6,543 nt of DNA from an uncultured Woeseiaceae bacterium (GTDB taxonomy: Bacteria > Pseudomonadota > Gammaproteobacteria > Steroidobacterales > Woeseiaceae): positions 1-6,543 of the forward strand of contig CALZHX010000056.1 of the NCBI GenBank assembly GCA_945787435.1. The letters are read 5' to 3'. A model generated the notes under the pieces. The model was not told the DNA's origin. It was given only the letters and a program-made list of their open reading frames with translations, and ran no database searches. A program made the position numbers and the translations under genes. Below are positions 1 to 6,001 of this stretch, in pieces. Positions within the stretch are counted from its first letter, which is position 1, and every line of letters begins with the position of its first letter.

Positions 1-953
1 CGGATGGTTATTTTGTATTTAAATCGCCAACCTATCGTCTCTTTTCCTTTGTTCGCGCCAACGCGGCAGTGGTCGGAACCGGCGAAAAAGCAATGGAATT
101 CTTTCGCAAGAACGCCAAGGTCTATCCGTTAAAAACAGGCCCACGAAAAGGCAAATTTACCAATGTGTCAGGGGTGCCGATCAATACCCTGGTTCCCGAA
201 GATGCCAGCGCGTTCGAATGGATGCATGACATTATTAACTATGAACCGGCCGAAGCCTTCGGCAAAGAGAAGCTGGGATGTCTTGCCTCAATAGGCATTA
301 TCAAAGGTAAACCATTCAATCCCGACGCTCGCATGAAAAAGATTATGCAACAGGCAGCGAAAGAAGGCGTGGCCATGTCACGCGTAATTGCGTTTAATTC
401 GCGCGTCGAAAACGCGAAAGTGTATCCCGGTAGAGAATGGGAAAGTCCTTATATCACCAATAACTCAACTTTCTATCAGAACGATTATATCAATCTTGAG
501 GCGCGTCAGACGTTTCATTTTACCGCTGATGGGATTACGCCAGCTATGGCGGCGCAGATGCCTGAAGGTCTTGGCTCAAGGTATCAAACCACCTACAAAG
601 ATAAAGACGGTAATTTCTTTGACGGCAATAAAACGTACAAACTCAATGTGCCAGCCAAGGTTCCGGTAAAGCTTTTCTGGTCCGTTACTGTTTACGAGCC
701 ATATACTCGCGCCGTAGTTCAAACTCAGCCTTTTCCAAGTATTAGTAGTCAGCAAACACCGGCTCCTGTTGTTAATAAAGATGGTTCTATCGATATTTAT
801 TTCTCTGTTAAGCAGCCCAAAGGGGTTGCAAAACAAAACTGGGTAGAAGTTATCCCAAATCAGGGATTCTTTGTCTACATGCGCTACTACGGACCGCTTA
901 ACGCGTTCAATAAAAAAGAGTGGATTCCCAATAATGTGGAGTTAGTTAAATAA
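1..953 (+). CDS. Secreted DUF1254/DUF1214 family protein, type A, 5' end outside window (gene 1)
   Basis: Partial gene. The reading frame is open from position 3 to the TAA at 951-953 (316 residues). The first residues, DGYFVFKSPTYR, match gene 2 around residue 200 (KGYFVARSPTYR), so about 200 N-terminal residues, including any signal peptide and most of DUF1254, lie upstream. The GTG at 69 is internal, not a start. Family landmarks visible: GTGEKAMEFF, YPLKTGPRKG, KGKPFNPDARMKKI, ITPAMAAQMPEG, then the DUF1214 core with YKLNVPAKVPVK, FWSVTVYEP, PFPSISSQQ, DGSIDIYF and RYYGPLNAF near the C-terminus. The tail reads NKKEWIPNNVELVK. It is closest by eye to genes 2 and 4. It has one cysteine (LGCLASIG), where genes 2 and 4 have Arg-Gly-Lys-Leu or Gly-Arg-Leu; the three complete paralogs have no cysteine at all. 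Biochemical function unknown. Family assignment is confident; export is inferred from the paralogs. Confidence 0.9.
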   Translation, partial: DGYFVFKSPTYRLFSFVRANAAVVGTGEKAMEFFRKNAKVYPLKTGPRKGKFTNVSGVPINTLVPEDASAFEWMHDIINYEPAEAFGKEKLGCLASIGIIKGKPFNPDARMKKIMQQAAKEGVAMSRVIAFNSRVENAKVYPGREWESPYITNNSTFYQNDYINLEARQTFHFTADGITPAMAAQMPEGLGSRYQTTYKDKDGNFFDGNKTYKLNVPAKVPVKLFWSVTVYEPYTRAVVQTQPFPSISSQQTPAPVVNKDGSIDIYFSVKQPKGVAKQNWVEVIPNQGFFVYMRYYGPLNAFNKKEWIPNNVELVK

Positions 954-970
954 TTGAAATGTTACCTAAT

Positions 971-1004
971 ACCAGCGCCGGCAGAAGCAGTTGACGGTGC
1001 CGGT
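971..1004 (+). other. Imperfect intercistronic hairpin between genes 1 and 2
   Basis: ACCAGCGCCG (971-980) can pair with CGGTGCCGGT (995-1004) across a 14-nt loop, with one A-C mismatch and one G-U pair. It is followed by an A-rich stretch, not a T run, so it does not look like a rho-independent terminator on this strand. It sits in the 79-nt gap before gene 2 and may act in mRNA processing or stability. The sequence differs from the hairpins in the later spacers. Confidence 0.4.
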
Positions 1005-1020
1005 AAAGATTAAAAAATAC

Positions 1021-1026
1021 GAGGAG
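1021..1026 (+). promoter_or_regulatory. Ribosome binding site of gene 2
   Basis: GAGGAG lies 6 nt before the ATG at 1033 and 3 nt before the ATG at 1030. Spacing favours 1033. The frame stays open upstream to a TTG at 991, but that has no comparable site and would place 14 extra residues before the signal peptide. Confidence 0.75.
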
Positions 1027-1032
1027 TACATG

Positions 1033-2586
1033 ATGAAAATGAAATCATTAACAACGCTAGCCGTCACCGGACTAATGGCAACCAGCCTGTTTGGTCCGGC
1101 CTACGCTGATCAGGAAAAGAGCATCTTTGAATTAGGTGCCTCAGAAAAGAAACAAACGTCTAAAAGTTTCAAAGGCGCACCGGCGAAAATTAAGACAAAC
1201 TTTGGCACCCTTAAGTTTGAGGGAGGAGCCTATCCTACATCTGAGACGGTTAAGACAGTCTACGAAGAACTCGATCGCCAGCGTGCCACGCAGCTTTATC
1301 TGGATTTATTTCCGGCGCTGTCTGTACACGGCATTTTGAAAGGCCAGGTGCGCGACCTGGGCATTCGAAGCTCTTCGGACATCCTGATCACACCGACGAA
1401 GATGAATTCGACGCCGCTGTGGCTGACCGGTAACACCGACAGCATCTACGCGTGGATGACACTGGACCTGAAGGCTGACGGCCCAACGGTAATGGAAATT
1501 CCGCCCAACCTAATGGGGCCGCTCGATGACGCCAATTTCCGCTTCGTCGTTGACTTCGGCGCCACTGGTCCTGACAAAGGTAAAGGAGGTAAATACCTGA
1601 TCCTTCCGCCGGACTACAAAGGTGACGTACCCAAAGGTTATTTTGTTGCTCGTTCGCCAACGTATCGCAACTGGGCGTTGCTGCGTGGCAACACCGACGT
1701 CATAGGCACCGGCGACGAAGCCTTCGACTACTACAAGAAGAACCTCAAGATCTATCCTCTGAAATCAGGCCCCAGAAAAGGCAACTATATCGACGCCGGC
1801 CATATGCCGACCAACACCTTGGTACCTGAGGACTGGAGGGCGTTCAAGTGGTTACATGAAATTGTTAGCTACGAGCCGCAAGATGTATTCAATATTGAGC
1901 AGCGCGGCAAACTCGCCTCACTCGGTATCGAAAAAGGCAAGCCGTTCAATCCTGATGCCAGAATGAAGAAGATACTCGGTGAAGCGGCGCAACAGGCTGT
2001 CGCAATGGCACGTGTCATTACCTTCGCCAGCCGTGATCCTGATGTGCGATTCTATCCTGGTACTGATCTCTCGTGGGAAACTCCGTTCATTGGTGGTAGC
2101 TCTGAGTTCGTTAAAAATGGTAATCGCAACCTGGATGCCCGTACCCTGTTTCATTACAACGCGATTGTAATCACGCCAGCAATGGCAGCAAAAATGCCTG
2201 AGGGTCGTGGTTCCAAGTACTCGTCGACCTACCTGGATAAAAATGAGAATTATCTCGACGGTGGTAAGGCTTATAAAATGAAAGTGCCTGCTAAAGTACC
2301 GGTAAGAGAGTTCTGGTCAGTAACGGTTTATGACCCGATCACGCGTTCGCAGTTACAAAACAGCCAGCCATTCCCAAGTATTAGCAGCCAGCAGAAACCG
2401 CCTGCCAATGCTGATGGTTCGATAGACATCTACTTCGCACCGAAGAAACCCAAAGGCGTTGATGAGCGCAACTGGATTCAGACCATTCCCGGCAAAGGCT
2501 TCTTCCCGTTCTACCGTTTTTACGGTCCGCTCAAGGCTTTCAATGACAAGTCCTGGAAGCCTGTGAATATAGAACCAATGAAGTAA
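1033..2586 (+). CDS. Secreted DUF1254/DUF1214 family protein, type A (gene 2)
   Basis: Complete gene, 517 residues from the ATG at 1033; the ATG at 1030 would add one Met. Residues 1-25 form a Sec signal peptide: basic start MKMK, hydrophobic core LAVTGLMATSLFG, predicted cleavage after AYA and before DQEK. A type-A segment follows (IFELGASEKKQTSK, APAKIKT, YPTSET, residues 31-72). DUF1254 covers roughly 95-220, with LWLTGNTDSIYA (129-140), DGPTVMEIPP, LDDANFRFVVDFGATG and KGGKYLILPPDYKG. A linker with YPLKSGPRKG and KGKPFNPDARM leads to DUF1214 at roughly 395-500: YKMKVPAKVPVREFWSVTVYDP, PFPSISSQQ, DGSIDIYFAPK, then FYRFYGPLKAFNDKSWKP. There is no lipobox, transmembrane segment after the signal, or cysteine. 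The product is probably soluble in the periplasm or secreted. The best-matched neighbour is gene 4. Family proteins have a known beta-rich fold (as I recall, a Vibrio parahaemolyticus structure, VPA0735), but no established reaction that I can state. Confidence 0.93.
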   Translation: MKMKSLTTLAVTGLMATSLFGPAYADQEKSIFELGASEKKQTSKSFKGAPAKIKTNFGTLKFEGGAYPTSETVKTVYEELDRQRATQLYLDLFPALSVHGILKGQVRDLGIRSSSDILITPTKMNSTPLWLTGNTDSIYAWMTLDLKADGPTVMEIPPNLMGPLDDANFRFVVDFGATGPDKGKGGKYLILPPDYKGDVPKGYFVARSPTYRNWALLRGNTDVIGTGDEAFDYYKKNLKIYPLKSGPRKGNYIDAGHMPTNTLVPEDWRAFKWLHEIVSYEPQDVFNIEQRGKLASLGIEKGKPFNPDARMKKILGEAAQQAVAMARVITFASRDPDVRFYPGTDLSWETPFIGGSSEFVKNGNRNLDARTLFHYNAIVITPAMAAKMPEGRGSKYSSTYLDKNENYLDGGKAYKMKVPAKVPVREFWSVTVYDPITRSQLQNSQPFPSISSQQKPPANADGSIDIYFAPKKPKGVDERNWIQTIPGKGFFPFYRFYGPLKAFNDKSWKPVNIEPMK

Positions 2587-2588
2587 TA

Positions 2589-2616
2589 ACCAGGCAGCTA
2601 ACTGTGGGGGCGATGA
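2589..2616 (+). repeat. 28-bp direct repeat, copy 1 (after gene 2)
   Basis: The 28 bases from ACCAGGCAGC to GGGCGATGA are identical to positions 4215-4242 after gene 3. The copy begins 2 nt after the gene 2 stop. Its second half is the left arm of a hairpin. Confidence 0.9.
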
Positions 2617-2629
2617 CTTAATCGCCCTC
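2606..2629 (+). other. Intercistronic hairpin after gene 2
   Basis: GGGGGCGAT (2606-2614) pairs with ATCGCCCTC (2621-2629), with one G-U pair and a 6-nt loop. The left arm is part of the 28-bp repeat; the right arm differs from the copy after gene 3 yet still pairs, which suggests the structure is maintained. No T run follows, so it is not a typical terminator. Confidence 0.6.
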
Positions 2630-2650
2630 TGCAGGGCACATCGAAATGAT

Positions 2651-2713
2651 CCTGTGAAGGTTTGGTTCGACAAGACCAAATGGCCGAATGGGATCGAGTT
2701 GCAGGATAGCTGA
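2651..2713 (+). pseudogene. Decayed 3' end of a lost DUF1254/DUF1214 paralog (after gene 2)
   Basis: In one frame this stretch reads P-V-K-VWFDKTKWPNGIELQDS followed by TGA at 2711-2713. The intact paralogs end in YGPLKAFNDKSWKPVNIE (gene 2) and GPEKAVFDKSWKL (gene 3), so the fragment matches the family's C-terminal tail: proline, three or four residues, aromatic, D-K, W, then an I-E-L-like end. The frame is open upstream through the hairpin, but no further family motifs or start signal can be seen, so the gene body is missing. It lies between the hairpin and the gene 3 ribosome binding site. The match is short and could be chance, but a similar fragment follows gene 4, which raises confidence. 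Confidence 0.55.
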
Positions 2714-2740
2714 AAGGCGAATTCAATAAGTAATCTAAAT

Positions 2741-2749
2741 GAGGAAGGA
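2741..2749 (+). promoter_or_regulatory. Ribosome binding site of gene 3
   Basis: GAGGAAGGA gives a Shine-Dalgarno match 4 to 8 nt before the ATG at 2754. The in-frame ATG at 2739 overlaps this site and has no Shine-Dalgarno of its own, so 2754 is preferred. Confidence 0.7.
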
Positions 2750-2750
2750 A

Positions 2751-2777
2751 CAGATGAAACAGATGAAACAGATGAAA
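2751..2777 (+). repeat. Three perfect 9-bp tandem repeats at the start of gene 3
   Basis: CAGATGAAA occurs three times in tandem, each unit supplying an in-frame ATG (2754, 2763, 2772). The protein therefore begins MKQMKQMKRK. Gain or loss of a unit keeps the frame and changes only the basic n-region of the signal peptide and the spacing from the ribosome binding site to each ATG. Confidence 0.9.
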
Positions 2778-4193
2778 CGGAAGTTTAACCAATTCGTCGC
2801 TTTGTTTGCATTGATGCTCTTAACCCTCGGTCTAGTGACTTCCGTGCAGGCGAAAGAAAAACGTAGTCTGGAAGACAGTGTTGCTCACCACCGTGCCATG
2901 GAGGCAATTACCTGGAGCATACCGTTGGTGAGTTCCAAAATGATGCGTGATGGCTTAAAACAAGATGCTGGTGTTGGTTTAAACGATGTCGCTTATTTTT
3001 CGGAAATTCAGAACTGGAAAATAGACTTCACCACCAACAATAACACCACACCCTACATCCATTTCTTCTGGAATGCAGAAAAGGAACCGATAGTCATCGA
3101 AATTCCACCGAGTACTAAAGATGTTGGGTTGGTAGGTACCTTGCTCGACTTCTGGCAGCGCTCAATGATCGCTGTGGGTGCTTCGGGATATGATGGTGGG
3201 CGTGGCGGTAAATATCTGATTATGTCGCCTGATTACCAGGGCTCTTATCCTGAGGGTTACACTGCTGTCTACCAGAAAACCTTCAATGGTTCGGCGACCT
3301 TGCGGCCAATTATCAAGGACACCAGCCCGGCAACCCTTAAAAAGGTTACCGCGTTTGTAAAAGGCATCAAAGTTTACCCACTGTCAAAGGCTAAAAATCC
3401 ACCTGCGACGCGTCATATCGATATCTTTGATAAAAAAATTAATGGGCTACCTCCCTTTAATGCCAGCTATTATAAAGAACTCAATGAAATCCTACAGGAA
3501 GAGAAGATCGAAGAAAAAGACTTAACCTTCCTCGGTGTTTTAAAGAGTATTGGTATAGAAAAAGGTGCGCCATATAACCCGGATAAAAATCAGATCAAAA
3601 TGTTTGATGCTGCAGCGAAGGATGCTCAGACTTATCTGCGTGAATCTTACTTGGAACGTGCTGCACCACGTTTCTATGATGACAGGCAGTGGACCAATGC
3701 GGTACCAAAAAGTGCTGTGATGTCGTTTATGAACTGGCAGTTCCCAAGCCACGTGAATTACGACGAGCGTGGTGCTGGGTATTTTGGTTTTTATACCAGC
3801 TTTATTAAACTTGGCACAGCAAGTTTCTACCTAAAAGTAGCGCGTGACAATAAGGCTAAGCGACTCAACGGCAGTAACACCTATAAGTTGACGGTTCCCG
3901 CCAAGGTGCCCATGCGTGACTTCTGGTCGGTAATTGCTTATGAGACAGAAGACGCCACCTGGATTGACAACGTACCCAAAGCCGGAGTTGCCTCTATCGA
4001 TAAAGGGGTTACAACTAACTCCGATGGCACCGTTGATATCTACTTCAGCGCGAGACCACCAAAAGGCAAGGAAGCAAACTGGGTGCCTACCGCAGCCGGT
4101 GAAAATTTCTTCCTGTTTTTCCGTATGTATGGTCCTGAGAAAGCGGTGTTCGACAAGAGCTGGAAGCTGAATGACCTGGTAAAAGTAGACTAA
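2754..4193 (+). CDS. Secreted DUF1254/DUF1214 family protein, divergent type B (gene 3)
   Basis: Complete gene, 479 residues from the ATG at 2754; ATGs at 2763 and 2772 are also usable. The signal peptide is residues 1-33: basic start, core FVALFALMLLTLGLV, cleavage after VQA and before KEKRS. It lacks the IFELGA/KQTSK/APAKIKT segment of genes 2 and 4 and is about 40 residues shorter. The DUF1254 region (about 45-185) carries NNNTTPYIHFFW (95-106) where type A has NTDSIY, then EPIVIEIPP, LLDFWQR and GGRGGKYLIMSPDYQG. The linker retains KVYPLSKA and IEKGAPYNPDKNQ but is otherwise divergent. DUF1214 (about 365-465) is well conserved: YKLTVPAKVPMRDFWSVIAYE, DGTVDIYFSARPPKG, FFRMYGPEKAVFDKSWKL. 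No cysteine. Like its neighbours it is probably periplasmic or secreted. Its divergence within the array suggests a different partner or ligand, but that is inference. Confidence 0.92.
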   Translation: MKQMKQMKRKFNQFVALFALMLLTLGLVTSVQAKEKRSLEDSVAHHRAMEAITWSIPLVSSKMMRDGLKQDAGVGLNDVAYFSEIQNWKIDFTTNNNTTPYIHFFWNAEKEPIVIEIPPSTKDVGLVGTLLDFWQRSMIAVGASGYDGGRGGKYLIMSPDYQGSYPEGYTAVYQKTFNGSATLRPIIKDTSPATLKKVTAFVKGIKVYPLSKAKNPPATRHIDIFDKKINGLPPFNASYYKELNEILQEEKIEEKDLTFLGVLKSIGIEKGAPYNPDKNQIKMFDAAAKDAQTYLRESYLERAAPRFYDDRQWTNAVPKSAVMSFMNWQFPSHVNYDERGAGYFGFYTSFIKLGTASFYLKVARDNKAKRLNGSNTYKLTVPAKVPMRDFWSVIAYETEDATWIDNVPKAGVASIDKGVTTNSDGTVDIYFSARPPKGKEANWVPTAAGENFFLFFRMYGPEKAVFDKSWKLNDLVKVD

Positions 4194-4214
4194 TTTGGCG
4201 ATAGCCTAATGATT

Positions 4215-4242
4215 ACCAGGCAGCTAACTGTGGGGGCGATGA
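4215..4242 (+). repeat. 28-bp direct repeat, copy 2 (after gene 3)
   Basis: Identical over 28 bases to 2589-2616. It starts 21 nt after the gene 3 stop and runs into a perfect hairpin. Confidence 0.9.
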
Positions 4243-4258
4243 GTTATTCGCCCCCACA
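4229..4258 (+). other. Perfect 11-bp intercistronic hairpin before gene 4
   Basis: TGTGGGGGCGA (4229-4239) is the exact reverse complement of TCGCCCCCACA (4248-4258), leaving an 8-nt loop. The stem is GC-rich and stable. It is followed by CAAGATTTAAAC, without a T run, so strong rho-independent termination is unlikely. The hairpin ends 27 nt before the gene 4 start, and a structural counterpart precedes the 21-codon ORF near gene 5. A role as an RNA processing or protection element, a protein-binding leader or an attenuator is possible. Confidence 0.75.
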
Positions 4259-4273
4259 CAAGATTTAAACGTT

Positions 4274-4278
4274 GAGGA
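4274..4278 (+). promoter_or_regulatory. Ribosome binding site of gene 4
   Basis: GAGGA is 1 nt before the ATG at 4280 (too close) and 7 nt before the ATG at 4286 (normal). This decides the start at 4286. Confidence 0.7.
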
Positions 4279-4279
4279 A

Positions 4280-4309
4280 ATGAACATGATCATGAACATG
4301 AACATGAAG
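4280..4309 (+). repeat. Hexamer repeat giving five in-frame start codons in gene 4
   Basis: Five 6-bp units of the form ATGAAC/ATGATC/ATGAAG run in tandem, with ATGs at 4280, 4286, 4292, 4298 and 4304. The encoded N-terminus is an M-N repeat before the signal peptide core. This resembles the 9-bp repeat in gene 3 but uses a different unit. Confidence 0.85.
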
Positions 4310-5836
4310 AACAAAACATCATTGACTGCTATTGCGGCTGGACTGATGGCTGTGGCCCTGGTTACACCGGCTCACGCGCTACAGGATAAGACGATCTTTG
4401 AGTTGGGTGCTGCAGAGGCAAAACAGACTTCAAAGGTCTTCAAGCCGGCGCCCGCGAAGATCAAGACCGATTCTGGCCTGTTGCAGTTTACCGGTGGTGG
4501 TTACCCCACCAAAGAGACTGCACAGAATGTCTGGGACCAAATGGATCTGCAGCGCGCCACGCAGGCCTATTACGACTTCATACCGGCGCTTTCGATGCAT
4601 GGTATCTTGAAGGCTCAGGTACGTGACTATGGCGCGCGTAGTTCTTCGGACGTGTTGGTCTTTGCTAACCGGATGAACTCCGAACCGCTGTGGCTGACGG
4701 GCAACGTCGACAGCATCTACGCGATGCTCACAATCGACATGAAAAAGGACGGACCGCTGGTAATCGAGGTGCCGCCCGGGGTGATGGGCCCGCTAGATGA
4801 TGCCTACTTCCGGTTTGTCGTCGATTTCGGTGCGACCGGACCGGACAAGGGCAAGGGTGGCAAGTACCTGCTGCTGCCTCCCGGCTACGACGGCCCCGTC
4901 CCTGAAGGATATTTCGTGGCTAGATCGACCTCTTACCGGTTGTGGGGATTGTTGCGTTCCAACCCTGGCGAGGGCGACAAGGCAATGGACTTCTACAAAA
5001 AGCTTAAAGTCTATCCTCTCAGTCAACCCGGCCGGAAGGGCCGCTATACCAACATCAGCGGCCTGCCGCTCAGCAGCCTGGCACCTGAAGGTATGGAGGC
5101 GTTCCAGTGGCTTCACGAGATCATCGAACACGAGCCTGTAAATTTCGTCAACAAGGAACTGCTGGGACGGCTGGCTTCACTGGGCATTGAAAAAGGCAAA
5201 CCCTTCAATCCGGATGCGCGCATGCAGCGCATTTTGGAAAAGGCCGCCAAACTCGCTGTAGCGATGGCGCGGACCAACGCTTTCGACAGCCGCGACCCGG
5301 ACGTAAAAGTCTACAAGGATCGCCAGTGGGAAACGGTGTTCATTGGTGGCAGCGCGGCATTTGAGAAAAATGGATACCGAAACCTCGACGCTCGCAGCTT
5401 ATTCCACTACGGGGCGATCGTTGTCACACCGGCGATGGCAGCACCGTTGCCTGAAGGCGTCGGCTCGAAGTACCTGTTCGGTTATAAGGACGCCGACGGC
5501 AACTACCTCGATGGCAGCAAGAACTACAAGCTGCACATACCGCCCAATGTGCCGGTCAAAGACTTCTGGTCGGTGACCATTTACGACCCCGCAACCCGTT
5601 CGCAGCTGCAGACCAGTAAAGAGTTCCCGTCGATTGGCAGCCAGGCCCTGCCGGGCACCAACCCGGATGGGTCCATTGATATCTACTTTGGCCCGAAGCC
5701 GCCGAAGGGCAAAGAGAAGTTCTGGCTCGAGACCCTACCCGGCAAGGGCTGGTTCCCGGTATTCAGGATCTATGGACCGCTCAAGGCTTACAACGACAAG
5801 AGCTGGAAGCCGGATGATGTCGTCCTGATCAAGTAG
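4286..5836 (+). CDS. Secreted DUF1254/DUF1214 family protein, type A (gene 4)
   Basis: Complete gene, 516 residues from the ATG at 4286. The signal peptide is residues 1-31: MIMNMNMKNK, core LTAIAAGLMAVALVTP, cleavage after AHA and before LQDK. The type-A segment follows: TIFELGAAEAKQTSK (36-50), APAKIKT, YPTKET. DUF1254 spans about 95-225, with LWLTGNVDSIYA (135-146), GPLVIEVPPGVMGPLDDAYF and GATGPDKGKGGKYLLLPPGY. After RSNPGEGDKAM, which is a few residues shorter than in genes 1 and 2, come VYPLSQPGRKG and EKGKPFNPDARM. DUF1214 spans about 395-500: YKLHIPPNVPVKDFWSVTIYDP, FPSIGSQ, DGSIDIYFGPKPPKG, FRIYGPLKAYNDKSWKP. No cysteine. It closely resembles gene 2 in protein sequence, yet uses more G/C at third codon positions and has the highest GC content of the window in places (63% in two hand-counted 60-base lines). 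That suggests separate histories for the paralogs. Function unknown. Confidence 0.93.
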   Translation: MIMNMNMKNKTSLTAIAAGLMAVALVTPAHALQDKTIFELGAAEAKQTSKVFKPAPAKIKTDSGLLQFTGGGYPTKETAQNVWDQMDLQRATQAYYDFIPALSMHGILKAQVRDYGARSSSDVLVFANRMNSEPLWLTGNVDSIYAMLTIDMKKDGPLVIEVPPGVMGPLDDAYFRFVVDFGATGPDKGKGGKYLLLPPGYDGPVPEGYFVARSTSYRLWGLLRSNPGEGDKAMDFYKKLKVYPLSQPGRKGRYTNISGLPLSSLAPEGMEAFQWLHEIIEHEPVNFVNKELLGRLASLGIEKGKPFNPDARMQRILEKAAKLAVAMARTNAFDSRDPDVKVYKDRQWETVFIGGSAAFEKNGYRNLDARSLFHYGAIVVTPAMAAPLPEGVGSKYLFGYKDADGNYLDGSKNYKLHIPPNVPVKDFWSVTIYDPATRSQLQTSKEFPSIGSQALPGTNPDGSIDIYFGPKPPKGKEKFWLETLPGKGWFPVFRIYGPLKAYNDKSWKPDDVVLIK

Positions 5837-5868
5837 GATCGTCACGTATTACAAATTAATAAGCATAG

Positions 5869-5931
5869 GGGCCTGAGCAGACCTGGTTTGACAAGATCTG
5901 GCGCCCAATTGAATTGGAGTTGATGAAGTAA
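5869..5931 (+). pseudogene. Decayed 3' end of a lost DUF1254/DUF1214 paralog (after gene 4)
   Basis: This stretch encodes GPEQTWFDKIWRP-IELELMK followed by TAA at 5929-5931. Gene 3 ends in GPEKAVFDKSWKL and gene 2 in GPLKAFNDKSWKPVNIEPMK, so all the tail landmarks are present: G-P, F-D-K, W, R/K-P, and a final M-K. Directly upstream, where the family has a Tyr codon, the frame reads TAG, and TAA occurs two codons earlier. The 32 nt back to the gene 4 stop contain no family sequence. The rest of the gene is therefore gone. It is not a duplicate of gene 4's own end, because the W-F-D-K tail differs from its Y-N-D-K. No ribosome binding site or start belongs to it. Confidence 0.68.
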
Positions 5932-5934
5932 TTC

Positions 5935-5951
5935 GCTCAAAACAAATGAGC
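5935..5951 (+). other. Small inverted repeat upstream of the 21-codon ORF
   Basis: GCTCA (5935-5939) and TGAGC (5947-5951) can form a 5-bp stem with a 7-nt A-rich loop. It is directly followed by a larger hairpin. Short and possibly chance. Confidence 0.3.
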
Positions 5952-5952
5952 A

Positions 5953-5978
5953 GCGGGGCGGATTAGAACTCGTCCCGC
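5953..5978 (+). other. Intercistronic hairpin upstream of the 21-codon ORF and gene 5
   Basis: GCGGGGCGG (5953-5961) pairs with TCGTCCCGC (5970-5978), with two G-U pairs and an 8-nt loop. Arm composition, loop size and position shortly before a ribosome binding site resemble the hairpin at 4229-4258. No T run follows. Confidence 0.55.
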
Positions 5979-5988
5979 CAAGAAAATT

Positions 5989-5994
5989 AGGAGA
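5989..5994 (+). promoter_or_regulatory. Ribosome binding site of the 21-codon ORF
   Basis: AGGAGA, a strong Shine-Dalgarno match, lies 7 nt before the ATG at 6002. It is as good as or better than the sites of the large genes, which is the main reason to take the short ORF seriously. Confidence 0.65.
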
Positions 5995-6001
5995 CGTATC
6001 G

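Noticed and set aside
991..1032. Upstream TTG start for gene 2.
   Set aside because: No ribosome binding site near 991, and the extra residues would precede a well-formed signal peptide that starts at 1030 or 1033 behind GAGGAG.
2598..2792. Minus-strand open frame spanning the gene 2-gene 3 spacer.
   Set aside because: The repeated HLFHLFHLF at its start is just the reverse reading of the CAGATGAAA repeat; no family resemblance or start signal.
2589..4258. CRISPR array or insertion-sequence ends.
   Set aside because: There are only two repeat copies, 1.6 kb apart with a family gene between; no transposase, terminal inverted repeats or target duplication are visible.
4229..4270. Rho-independent terminator after gene 3.
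   Set aside because: The stem is strong, but CAAGATTTAAAC follows instead of a T run, and the next gene starts 27 nt later.
4793..5141. Overlapping open frames of about 112-114 codons on both strands inside gene 4.
   Set aside because: They are shadows of the GC-rich gene 4 coding frame, have no ribosome binding sites, and encode low-complexity Arg/Ser/Ala-rich or unrecognisable sequence.
5837..5923. Read-through extension of gene 4 past its TAG (28 codons).
   Set aside because: The gene 4 product already ends at the family's normal tail, and the extension is out of frame with the paralog scar it overlaps.
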